A stretch of 64,000 nucleotides of DNA. Source: Thiodiazotropha sp050291245 (GTDB lineage: Bacteria > Pseudomonadota > Gammaproteobacteria > Chromatiales > Chromatiaceae). Every line of letters begins with the position of its first letter. Within the stretch, counting starts at the first letter, position 1. A program made the position numbers and the translations under genes. Positions 7,957 through 16,900 of the stretch are shown here, one piece after another. The stretch spans positions 62,001-126,000 of the forward strand of contig JBNKJP010000012.1 in assembly GCA_050291245.1 (NCBI GenBank). The letters run 5' to 3'. Under the pieces are notes generated by a model that was not told the DNA's origin, searched no databases, and worked only from the letters and a program-made list of their open reading frames with translations.

Positions 7957-8496
7957 ATGAAACGATATCTCTATTATTCCCTGCCCCTGATCATCTTCGC
8001 GGTGATTGCCGCGTTTCTGTTCAAGGGTCTGGGTATGAATCCCCGTGAGATTCCCTCCCCCCTGATCGGCAAGTCAGTGCCGGAGTTCACCCTGCCCACG
8101 GTGGAGCAGGCCGACACCCAAATCAACAGCAAGGATCTGCAGGGCAAAATCTACCTGCTGAATGTCTGGGCGACCTGGTGTGTCTCCTGCCGGGCGGAAC
8201 ACCGCACCCTGGTGCAACTGGCGCGTTCAGGAAAGGTGGAAATCGTCGGACTCAACTGGCGTGATGAACGGGACAAGGCCCAGGCCTGGCTGCAGCAACT
8301 GGGGGATCCCTATGTGATCAACCTGTTCGATCAGAAGGGCCGAACCGCCATCGATCTGGGGGTCTACGGCGCCCCGGAAACCTTCCTGGTGGACAGCCAG
8401 GGTGTGATTCGCTATAAGCTGGCTGGACCGATCACGATGAATCTCTTCAACGACACCATCCTGCCCAAAATCAACGAACTCAAAGGCAAAGGATAA
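7957..8496 (+). CDS. ccmG: Thiol:disulfide oxidoreductase CcmG/DsbE
   Basis: 179 residues from ATG 7957, 7 nt after ccmF. One N-terminal anchor (residues 5-23) is followed by a periplasmic thioredoxin fold. The active site is WATWCVSCRAEH, with CVSC at residues 75-78, the cis-proline loop is GVYGAPETFLVD and the GLNWRDERDKA region is typical of DsbE. It reduces apocytochrome or CcmH thiols before haem attachment. An in-frame ATG at 7915 would overlap ccmF by 35 nt and adds a non-family extension, so it was rejected. Confidence 0.97.
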   Translation: MKRYLYYSLPLIIFAVIAAFLFKGLGMNPREIPSPLIGKSVPEFTLPTVEQADTQINSKDLQGKIYLLNVWATWCVSCRAEHRTLVQLARSGKVEIVGLNWRDERDKAQAWLQQLGDPYVINLFDQKGRTAIDLGVYGAPETFLVDSQGVIRYKLAGPITMNLFNDTILPKINELKGKG

Positions 8497-8500
8497 TCCC

Positions 8501-8980
8501 GTGCGTAGCCTGATTTTTCTCTGCCTGCTCGTGTTCAGCCTGCCGACGCTACGGGCGTCCACTCTGGCGGAATACACCTTTGACGACCCCAAGCAACATG
8601 ATGAGTTTCGCCACATCATCGAACAGATGCGTTGTCTGGTCTGCCAAAACGAATCCCTCGCCGGTTCGAACGCGGACCTGGCGGTAGATCTGAGAGACGA
8701 GATTTACGAGATGATGAAGCAGGGACAGGGTAAGGACGAAATCGTCAAGTTCATGGTGGCCCGCTACGGTGATTTCGTGCTTTATAATCCCCCGCTGAAA
8801 CCCACCACCTACCCGATCTGGTTTGGACCCCTGATCATTTTCATCGTCGGCGCCCTGGTGCTGGTACGTATCCTCAAACGCAAGAGCCAGAGTCGTGAAA
8901 CCGATCTGTCCGACGAGGAGCGGCAAAGACTGGCCAGCCTTCTGAATCAATCGACCGATCCCCGAGACACGAATCAATGA
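8501..8980 (+). CDS. ccmH: Cytochrome c maturation thiol protein CcmH
   Basis: 159 residues from a GTG start. Residues 1-19 form a signal peptide. The redox motif is MRCLVCQN, with RCLVCQ at residues 44-49, followed by VDLRDEIYEMMKQG and the motif FMVARYGDFVLYNPP. One C-terminal membrane segment lies at about 105-124. This is the short CcmH/CycL form; the TPR part is a separate gene (ccmI). Stop overlaps ccmI by 4 nt. Confidence 0.96.
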   Translation: MRSLIFLCLLVFSLPTLRASTLAEYTFDDPKQHDEFRHIIEQMRCLVCQNESLAGSNADLAVDLRDEIYEMMKQGQGKDEIVKFMVARYGDFVLYNPPLKPTTYPIWFGPLIIFIVGALVLVRILKRKSQSRETDLSDEERQRLASLLNQSTDPRDTNQ

Positions 8981-10281
8981 CCCTATTCTGGATGATCACC
9001 GCCGGGCTGACAGTCCTGGCCATGGCATTTGTTGCCCTGCCTTTAATGCGTAAAAGTGTCAGCACGGGCATCACTTCCGACGAACTCAATTTGGCCATCT
9101 TCAAGCAACAGCTGGCGGAACTGGACAACGATCTGCAAGCCGGAATCCTCGATCAGGCCCGTTATGACGCGGCTCGTACGGATCTGGAGAAGGAACTGCT
9201 CACGGATATCGATCCGGAAACGAAACAGTCCTCACAGGCTGGCAGCAAGTACGGACGCGCCATGGCCGGAGTGGCGTTACTGGTCCCCATCGCCGCGCTG
9301 ACCCTTTACCAGCTGATCGGTTTCCCCGACATCATTCCGCGTCTCGGCAGCCAGACCGCGAGCAGTGGCATGCCACCGGCGCATGGAGCCGGAGCCAATA
9401 CTCCGGGACAGGAACAGGGACTGCCTCCCATGGAGGTCCTGGTGGAACGGCTGGCCGCCAAACTCAAGGAGCAGCCGGAAAACCTGGAAGGCTGGATCAT
9501 CCTCGGCCGCAGTTACATGACCATGAACAACTATCCGGCAGCCATCGAAGCCTATCAGACCGCCATCAAACTGGATGATCAGAATGTCAATCTGTTGCTG
9601 GCCTACAGCGAGGCCCTGGCGGCCTCCCACGGTAATGATTTTACCGGTCAAGCCGCACCCATGATTAAAAAGGCCTATACCCTGGCGCCCCAGAATCCCA
9701 ATGTGCTCTGGTTGAACGGAGTGCTGGCCTACCAGAGCAATCAGTTCCAACAGGCCATTGACCACTGGCAGGATCTGAGGGCGACCCTGACACCGCAAAG
9801 CTCCGAACTCGAATCCATCAATGGCGCGATTGATGATGCCCGCAAGCAGCTGGGACTTGCCCCGGAGGAACCCGAATTGCCCAGCATTGTCCACGCCGGA
9901 AAACCCAAACCCACCCCGTCTGCGGCATCGCCGGCCAAGGGAATTCAGGTGGAGATTTCACTCGCTCCGGAGATCGCGGCAAAAACCAAGCCGGATGACC
10001 TGGTCTTTATCTATGCAAAAGCCCTGAGCGGTCCTCCCATGCCTCTTGCGGCGGTTCGCAAACAGGTGCGTGACCTGCCCCTGAGTATTCAGCTCGATGA
10101 CAGCATGGCCATGATGCCGCAGATGAAACTCTCCGGTTTCGACCAGGTAGTGGTCGGCGCGCGGGTCTCCCTCAGCGGCAATCCCAGCGCCCAGTCCGGG
10201 GACCTGGAGGGTGAAATCAAGCCGGTCGCACCCGGTCAATCCCAAGTAGTCAAGGTGAGTATCAACAGCATCCATCCTTGA
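8977..10281 (+). CDS. ccmI: Apocytochrome chaperone CcmI (TPR protein)
   Basis: 434 residues. It begins with two membrane segments (about residues 3-20 and 90-108) enclosing a cytoplasmic coiled stretch (LNLAIFKQQLAELDNDLQ). A periplasmic TPR region follows at about 145-290 (GWIILGRSYMTMNNYPAAIEAY), and a C-terminal beta-rich domain begins near VEISLAPEIAAKTKPDDLVF. It binds the C-termini of apocytochromes and presents them to CcmF/CcmH. Last gene of the ccm operon; the next 400 nt contain a repeat element and no clear U-run terminator. Confidence 0.95.
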   Translation: MTLFWMITAGLTVLAMAFVALPLMRKSVSTGITSDELNLAIFKQQLAELDNDLQAGILDQARYDAARTDLEKELLTDIDPETKQSSQAGSKYGRAMAGVALLVPIAALTLYQLIGFPDIIPRLGSQTASSGMPPAHGAGANTPGQEQGLPPMEVLVERLAAKLKEQPENLEGWIILGRSYMTMNNYPAAIEAYQTAIKLDDQNVNLLLAYSEALAASHGNDFTGQAAPMIKKAYTLAPQNPNVLWLNGVLAYQSNQFQQAIDHWQDLRATLTPQSSELESINGAIDDARKQLGLAPEEPELPSIVHAGKPKPTPSAASPAKGIQVEISLAPEIAAKTKPDDLVFIYAKALSGPPMPLAAVRKQVRDLPLSIQLDDSMAMMPQMKLSGFDQVVVGARVSLSGNPSAQSGDLEGEIKPVAPGQSQVVKVSINSIHP

Positions 10282-10288
10282 AACCCGA

Positions 10289-10360
10289 TGGCACTCACTT
10301 AGGATAAAAAACCTCCGTTATCCCGGCGTATGCCGGGATCCAGAATGCTTGGTAGTGCGA
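10289..10360. repeat. REP/MITE-like element after ccmI
   Basis: The central 18-bp palindrome TCCCGGCGTATGCCGGGA (10321-10338) is the same core as in the element at 931-1010. The left end TGGCACTCAC (10289-10298) and the right end GGTAGTGCGA (10351-10360) are imperfect inverted repeats (7 of 10). It lies in the 406-nt gap between ccmI and the EF-G-like gene and might act as a processing or termination signal for ccm mRNA. Confidence 0.65.
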
Positions 10361-10687
10361 TATTCCTTGATACCATCCCTAGTGTACCCCGTAATTGATA
10401 AAAACCAAGGGCATTGTGATTGGCGTTCATTTGCGGCTCAATGCGCTCTTGCAGAGGTATTGGCCTTTACGCCCCAAAGTGACGCCAAACACCATCTCTC
10501 TGAACAAAATTCAACAACCTGTTAACCGGGATCAATTGCCATATGAGGTCAACCCGGATATGTTTAGGGTACCCATGTGTATGGAGCATACCCATGCCAT
10601 TGGGACAACAACCAAAACAACATCCAAAACAGTCAGACAGGCCGTTTTCAGCGAATCCCGCGACCCGTTTTGCTGATAGGAGTCGAA
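10361..10687. other. Intergenic region before the EF-G-like gene
   Basis: About 330 nt with no gene I can support. Frames opening at 10395 and 10577 have no good ribosome binding site and no family-like sequence. The second is only an upstream extension of the EF-G-like frame. The promoter of that gene should be here, but no clear -35/-10 pair stands out. Confidence 0.4.
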
Positions 10688-12727
10688 ATGCCCCAATATA
10701 CTACCCACGATATCCGCAACATTGCCCTGGTTGGACACGCAGGCTCCGGTAAGACCTGCCTGGTGGAATCTCTGCTCCATCGCGGTGGCGTGATCGCCAA
10801 CAAGGGCACCATCGCCCGGGGCGACACCCTGTGTGACTACGATGACCTGGAAAAATCCCTGCTGCATTCCCTGGATGTGGCAATCACCCATCTCGATCAC
10901 GATAACACCCATATCAACCTGCTCGATACCCCCGGACATGCGGATTTCCTGGGCCGCAGTATCAGCATACTCCCGGCGGTTGAAACCGCGGCGGTGGTGA
11001 TCAATGCCGCCAATGGCATCGAACCCGTCACCCTGCGGATGATGGATGCAGCGAAACGTCGCAATCTGTGCCGTCTGATCATCGTGAACAAGATCGACGC
11101 CGAGGGGGTCGATTTCAAGACCCTGCTGGAGAGCCTGCAGGAAACCTTCGGCAAAGAGTGCCTGCCCATCAATCTGCCTGCCGAACAGGGCAGCCAGGTC
11201 GTTGACTGCTACTTTCAACCCGGCGGTGCCGCCACGGATGTCATGTCAGTCAGCGAGGCCCATGACAGTCTGATCGATCAGGTGGTTGAAGTCGACGAGG
11301 CACTGATGGAACTCTACCTGGAACAGGGTCAGGCCCTCAAACCGGAACAGTTGCACGACCCGTTCGAAAAGGCGCTTCGCGAAGGCCACCTGATCCCGGT
11401 CTGCTTCACCTCTGCTGAAACCGGCGCCGGGCTCGAAGAGCTCCTGAAACTGTTCGACAAACTGATGCCCGACCCCACGGAAGGCAATCCGCCACCCTTC
11501 ATGAAGGGAGAAGGCGCCAATATGAAACCGGTTGAGGTCTCCCCTGATCCGGAAAAACATGTAATCGGCCATGTCTTCAAGGTTGTAAACGATCCCTATC
11601 GTGGCAAATTGGGGATCTTTCGCGTTCACCAGGGCACTCTGGCTGCCAATGCCCAGCTGTTTATCGGAGATGCCCGAAAACCGTTCAAGGTGAATCATCT
11701 GTTCGCGCTTCAAGGCAAGGAGCAGATCGAAATACCCCAGGCGGTTCCCGGTGACATCTGCGCCGTCGCCCGGGTGGACGACATTCATTTTGACGCGGTG
11801 CTGCACGACTCGCACGATGAGGACCACCACCACCTGCGTAGTATTGAGTGTCCCCTACCCTTGTTCGGACTGGCGATTAACACAGCCAAACGCGGCGACG
11901 AGCAGAAACTCAGCGACGCCCTGCACAAACTGGAAGATGAAGATCCCTGCTTTCATGTGGAACACAATGTCAGTCTCAATGAGACGATCATGCGCGGACT
12001 GGGCGACCTGCACCTGGATGTGATGCTGCAACAGATCAAAAACAAGTACAACGTAGAGGTTGAAACCCATCCGCCGAGCATCGCTTACCGGGAGACCATC
12101 ACCCGTAACGCCGAAGGTCACTACCGGCACAAAAAACAGACCGGTGGCGCCGGTCAGTTCGGTGAGGTGTATCTACGTATCGAACCGTTGAGCCGGGGTG
12201 AAGGTTTCGAATTCGTCAACCAGATCGTTGGCGGCGCCATTCCCGGGCAGTTCGTACCGGCGATCGAAAAAGGCATCCACGGTGCAATGGAGGAAGGCGC
12301 GATCGCCGGTTTCCCCATGCAGGATATCCGGGTCACGGTCTACGATGGTAAATTTCATTCCGTGGATTCCAAGGAGATCGCCTTTGTCACCGCCGGCAAA
12401 AAGGCCTTTCTGGAAGCGGTGGAAAACGCCGGCCCGGTCATCCTGGAACCCATGGTCAACCTCTCCATCACCACACCGGACAGTTTCATGGGCGATCTGA
12501 CCGGCGATCTGGCCGGACGTCGGGGACAGATCAGCGGAACGGAAAGCGGACGCAACAACATGCTTGTCATCAAGGGACAGGCACCCCTGGCGGAACTCGA
12601 AGGCTATGCCACCCACTTGAAGGCCATCACCGGTGGCGAAGGCAGCTACAGCATCGAGTTCAGCCACTATGAAGCGGTGCCCGGCAACATCCAGAAACAG
12701 CTGACCGAGAAAGCCAGGCAGGCTTGA
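10688..12727 (+). CDS. Elongation factor G-like protein (EF-G2 type paralogue)
   Basis: 679 residues from ATG 10688, preceded by TAGGAG about 6 nt upstream. GTPase motifs: G1 GHAGSGKT (16-23), G3 DTPGHAD (80-86) and G4 NKID (134-137). Domains II to V of EF-G follow; the domain IV/V part includes GGAGQFGEVYLRIEPL and GDLTGDLAGRRGQISG. The P-loop reads GHAGSGKT instead of the AHIDAGKTT of canonical translocase EF-G, and the gene is not in a str operon with rpsL, rpsG or tuf. It therefore fits the EF-G2/FusA2 paralogues whose role is not settled. An upstream in-frame start at 10577 adds 37 residues without family character and was rejected. Flanked by repeat elements on both sides. Confidence 0.9.
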   Translation: MPQYTTHDIRNIALVGHAGSGKTCLVESLLHRGGVIANKGTIARGDTLCDYDDLEKSLLHSLDVAITHLDHDNTHINLLDTPGHADFLGRSISILPAVETAAVVINAANGIEPVTLRMMDAAKRRNLCRLIIVNKIDAEGVDFKTLLESLQETFGKECLPINLPAEQGSQVVDCYFQPGGAATDVMSVSEAHDSLIDQVVEVDEALMELYLEQGQALKPEQLHDPFEKALREGHLIPVCFTSAETGAGLEELLKLFDKLMPDPTEGNPPPFMKGEGANMKPVEVSPDPEKHVIGHVFKVVNDPYRGKLGIFRVHQGTLAANAQLFIGDARKPFKVNHLFALQGKEQIEIPQAVPGDICAVARVDDIHFDAVLHDSHDEDHHHLRSIECPLPLFGLAINTAKRGDEQKLSDALHKLEDEDPCFHVEHNVSLNETIMRGLGDLHLDVMLQQIKNKYNVEVETHPPSIAYRETITRNAEGHYRHKKQTGGAGQFGEVYLRIEPLSRGEGFEFVNQIVGGAIPGQFVPAIEKGIHGAMEEGAIAGFPMQDIRVTVYDGKFHSVDSKEIAFVTAGKKAFLEAVENAGPVILEPMVNLSITTPDSFMGDLTGDLAGRRGQISGTESGRNNMLVIKGQAPLAELEGYATHLKAITGGEGSYSIEFSHYEAVPGNIQKQLTEKARQA

Positions 12728-12748
12728 GTAAGCAGGTGTAACGTCTTT

Positions 12749-12882
12749 GGCACTTACTTAATAAAATTTCCTCGTTACCACGCTCTGCGTGGGAATGCAG
12801 ACCTTGGGTTCGTCGATCACCTCAAGCCGGGGCAATACGACGAAACATCTGTGTGCATTCCCACGCAGAGCCTGGGAACGAG
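12749..12882. repeat. Inverted-repeat element downstream of the EF-G-like gene
   Basis: A 29-nt arm at 12771-12799 (contains ACGCTCTGCGTGGGAATGCA) pairs with an arm at 12854-12882 (contains TGCATTCCCACGCAGAG) with 2 mismatches across a 54-nt spacer. TGGCACTTACTTA at 12749 matches the end of the elements at 931 and 10289. The unit sits in the convergent gap between the EF-G-like gene and the AlkD-like gene and could form a long stem in transcripts from either side. Confidence 0.7.
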
Positions 12883-12946
12883 ATAACCCACTCGACTTCT
12901 TATTCTGCCCGATCCCGGATCCATCCTTAAGTCCTGGCTATTCGAG

Positions 12947-13660
12947 TCAGGAGTGACCCGCCGTTCCTTTCAGAAAGGCCTGCCGTTTCGGCTCCGGCAT
13001 ACGCTCGATCGCATAGCGCAACATCACTCTCGGCATCGACCGGTAGTGTTGCAAGAGAAACCGTTCTGCGATCTCTCTGTCGCGTTTTCCCACCTCACGC
13101 AACATCCAACCCACCGCTTTATGGATCAGTTCATGGGGATCGTGTAAAAGCCGTTCAGACAGCGCCAGGAGATCCTCGAACTGACCGGCGCGAATAAAAC
13201 TGAAACAGGCCAATACGGAAATCCTACGTTCCCAGAGTGAATTGGATCCGGCCAGTCGATAGAGCGGTTTGCGGCTTCGTTGCAAAAGATACCCACCCAC
13301 GATCTGCGGCGCCGAACAGTCCACCAGATCCCAGTTGTTGATATATCGTGTATTGCGTAGATAAAGGCGATAGATTTCGGTTTGGAGCGCCGGTTTTGCC
13401 CGTTCGAATTGCCATACCAGTACCAACAGCGTGAATATGCGCACCTCGTGATAGGGTGAATGCAACAGGCTCTGTATCTCCACTAGGGACATATCACAAC
13501 TGTCTGGGATCAGCGAGCGGAGCACCGGCATCCGGATTCCCAGAAACCGGTCGCCTGCCCCGTATTCTCCAGGGGCTGTTTTGAAAAACCGCTGAGCGTG
13601 AACTGCTTTCGCGGGATCACCCAAACGCTTTAGACGGGAAATGATCTGATCTGCATTCAT
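12947..13660 (-). CDS. AlkD-like DNA alkylation repair protein
   Basis: 237 residues built of HEAT-like helical repeats. Family landmarks are present in order: DRFLGIRMPVLRSL, HSPYHEVRIFTLLVLVWQF, YINNWDLVDCSAPQIVGGYL, LWERRISVLACF, IHKAVGWMLREVGKRD and MPRVMLRYAIERM. AlkD-type glycosylases remove bulky or cationic N3/N7-alkylated bases. The Trp and Asp of NNWDLVD and the Arg of WERRIS occupy the DNA-facing positions known in AlkD. Single gene converging on the EF-G-like gene; its own start is preceded by ordinary intergenic DNA. Substrate range is not readable from sequence. Confidence 0.9.
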   Translation of the reverse strand: MNADQIISRLKRLGDPAKAVHAQRFFKTAPGEYGAGDRFLGIRMPVLRSLIPDSCDMSLVEIQSLLHSPYHEVRIFTLLVLVWQFERAKPALQTEIYRLYLRNTRYINNWDLVDCSAPQIVGGYLLQRSRKPLYRLAGSNSLWERRISVLACFSFIRAGQFEDLLALSERLLHDPHELIHKAVGWMLREVGKRDREIAERFLLQHYRSMPRVMLRYAIERMPEPKRQAFLKGTAGHS

Positions 13661-13756
13661 GAGACACTATTTCAATCTCATCGCACGGGCATGTCAAAGA
13701 GAAGTACTGAGAAATATAAACCAGGAAACCAAATAGGGCAGGTGTGTTTAAAGAGG

Positions 13757-13800
13757 AAAAAAACATAACCCGGAGTCAGCCACTGAACAACCGGGTTATG
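13757..13800 (-). terminator. Rho-independent terminator of the nine-haem cytochrome gene
   Basis: Read on the minus strand, the 10-bp stem CATAACCCGG (13791-13800) / CCGGGTTATG (13764-13773) is followed directly by seven T residues (13757-13763). It lies about 105 nt beyond the cytochrome stop codon and before the AlkD-like gene, so it ends that transcript. Confidence 0.88.
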
Positions 13801-13905
13801 GAGGGGAGTATCGTTATGTTTTCAGAGTGAGAGAGATTGTTGTCACCCGCTTTAAGATCGATCCATCGGACTCAAAGCGGGCTATCAACACGAACTACCA
13901 ACCAT

Positions 13906-16900
13906 TCAGAGTTTATTACTGTGACAATGGGTACAGTTCACCATTTCGCCTTTCGCGATATTCACGGTCCGCCCTTCATTGCTCAGACTGCGATCCGCGG
14001 ATGCCCGTGAAAGTACCGTACCTTCGCCGTTACGACCGTGACAGGCCCGACAGGCATCACGATTTCTTTCAGCCATGCTCTCGTGGCCTCCGTTCGAGAA
14101 GCGGGTGTTACCCACCGGATGCATGCCATGAGGTCCATCCAGGGTCGAACCCAGATCGCCTTCGTGGCAGGTGCTGCATTCGGTAATGGTACCCTTGTGG
14201 CCCTGAAGCTGGGTGGCCGCCACATTGTCATTGGCCAGATCGTTCTTGTTCGGCCAGATACCGTGGGTGGAACCATGGCAGGCCTCGCAGAACACCCCTT
14301 CGTGACCGGTACTGACACGATACAGCATGGGATTGCCGATACGCGGATCATTGGATCCCGTTACTGCCGGGTTGTCCGCTTCGATGACATTTTCGGCGAA
14401 ACGCTTGTTGGTCGGCACAATCGGCGTGGCCTTGCTGTCACTATTGCGATAGGCCTGGAACAGACGGATGTTATCCGCATTGCCGTTCGAATCGACCGTA
14501 TTCACAACCGTACCTGAAGAACCCGCCAGGTTGCTCATCGCGTCACCGGTGTGGCAGGAACCACAACCCGGTTCGTTCGCCCAGGGCACCCGTGGCTGAT
14601 TGGCATCGGTGTAGAAATCACCACCCAGTTGGAAATTGCTCGGGTTCGAGGGACTGACGTTACGTGTGAAGTCGTCGCCCACCTGGGTCATGTTGCCATG
14701 GCAGTCCTGACAGACCATGCCACCGTTGGCCATGGCGCCACGCAGACAGTCGGTGCGGCGTCCGGGATGACACTGGTAACAGGTCGCTTCCAGGGCCTGA
14801 CGGCGTTCCTGCTGATTCAGTACGAAACCGAAGGCATCCTTCTGTACCGCCGGCATATCGGGGAACAGCCGGTCACCATTGACGTCCGTGACCGAACCAT
14901 GATGGCTGTGCATGACATTCGACATGCTCTTGACCGAGTGTTGCTCACGCCCATTGGCGAATCCATTATAGGGATCCTGGTTGGGACCGGACCCCAAGGG
15001 ACCCAGTTGGGCCAGATCCAGAGCCGGTGTGTAGTGACACTGCTGACAGACCACCGGAGTCTGGTTCTCCAGGTCCGTACCGTGTTTCAGGTCATGCAGA
15101 CGAATCAGGTTGAGATCGGCCGCATACTCCTTGCTGACTTCCAGAGGCAACTGGTCGAGCTGCGGATCGTCCAGCACGGTGGCTACCGTAATACCCTCCT
15201 GGATCAGTCGATCGGTCGCCGCACCATTGCCGCCGTCGACTACATCGTTGTGACAGGCGCCGCAATTGGCTTCACCGGAGATCGGCACGACCGTATCCAC
15301 GGATGCCAGGGTGGTCCCACCCTGCTTGGCCTGTACCCGATACAAGGGCCAGGGATTCTCACGTCCGTAGTCGTCGAATGCGGTGACCGGAACACCAGGG
15401 GCTTCATACCAGTTGACCCCTTCCGAGACATAACCGAACTGGAAGTTCCGGTTAACACCGCCCAACATGTCGATGAAGAAGGGCTGATCCACCACGTAGG
15501 CAGTGAACATCTTCTCCTCATTGACCAGGTAGGGACCGGAGCGTCCGGGCATCTCCTGCTGATCCGCATCAAGCACGCCGTTACCCAGGTAGAGCTGCTC
15601 CACGTTTGGCATGGGCAGTCCCAGATCCACGATCAGCGACGCATCACCGGCCGGGTAGAAGGCCGGCAATATGCCTGGCGGATAGAAAGGATCGTATGCG
15701 GTCCGCGCGGCATCCCAGAAGTTGGTCTTGTACACCCGGCCATTGACCATGCTGGAGAGGACCGGCCCGCTACCTGCGGAGTTGATTCCGCTCAGGATCG
15801 GATCATTCGGGTTGGAGGCCGCCGAGTAGTAGACCTCAACACCATCCGCGCGCGACAGGATATTGGGTTCGCTGCCCCGTTGGATAACCGTTGCATGCAG
15901 CACATTGAACGGCGGCAGGATACTCGAGATACGGGTATCGAAATCGCCGCAATGCATGCCCAGATCATTGACGGCAAACACCTTATAGCCGCTTTGATTG
16001 GTGAACGGCAGTTCCGCTACGGGATCCCCGGGAATACCATTCACACTGGTGGAGTTGATCGACACATCCGGTACCGGTTGCGGATCCTGAATCGAAGCCT
16101 GCACGGTCTGGGTGTCACTCTGGGCTTCACTATCGGTAACCGTCAGGCTGACCGAGTAGACACCCGCTGTATCATAGGCATGGACCGGATTGGCATCAGC
16201 ACTGCTGTTGCCATCGCCAAAATCCCAGGCGTAGGTTAATGCCAGCCCTTCCGGATCCGTTGATCCGGCACTGCTGAAGTTCACGTTTTGACCCGTGATA
16301 CCGGTGTAGGGACCGTTGGCGTTGGCCACCGGGGGTTCATTGGCGGTCTGACCCGAATCGATGGTCGCACTCGTAATATCCGTCGCCGAGTCGCCATCAT
16401 TGTCCGTTACACTCAGACTGACCGTATAGCTTCCATCACTGCTGTAGGTATGGCTGGGGTTCGCCTGATCACTGCCGGAACCGTCACCAAAATCCCACGC
16501 ATAACTTACGATCGTACCGTCCGGATCCGAGGAACCCGCGCTGCTGAAATCCACCGCGGTACCAGCTTCGCCACTGTAAGGACCGTTCGCTTGAGCAACC
16601 GGAGGTTCATTGGGCACCTGGATCGAATCGATGGATGCCGAGGTTGTATCCGTGTTGCTGGCGCCGTCATTGTCGGTCACCGTCAGCGTAACCGTATAGT
16701 CACCGGCTACCGAGTAGACGTGACTGGGATTGGCCTGACTGCTGTTCGAGCCATCGCCAAAACTCCAGGCATAGGCAGCCAGGTTGCCATCGGAATCGGA
16801 AGAGCCGGAGCTGGAGAAATTAATGGTATCACCCGCGGTCCCGCTGTAGGGTCCGTTTGCATTGGCAACGGGATTCGCATTTCCACCGCCGGAGTCACAG

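Noticed and set aside
10395..10676. 93-residue frame before the EF-G-like gene
   Set aside because: No ribosome binding site, overlaps the EF-G-like leader and has no recognisable features.
14551..16239. 562-residue open frame on the plus strand, antisense to the nine-haem cytochrome
   Set aside because: It mirrors the repetitive PKD and haem coding sequence. It has no ribosome binding site or family-like motif, and the minus-strand gene is unambiguous.
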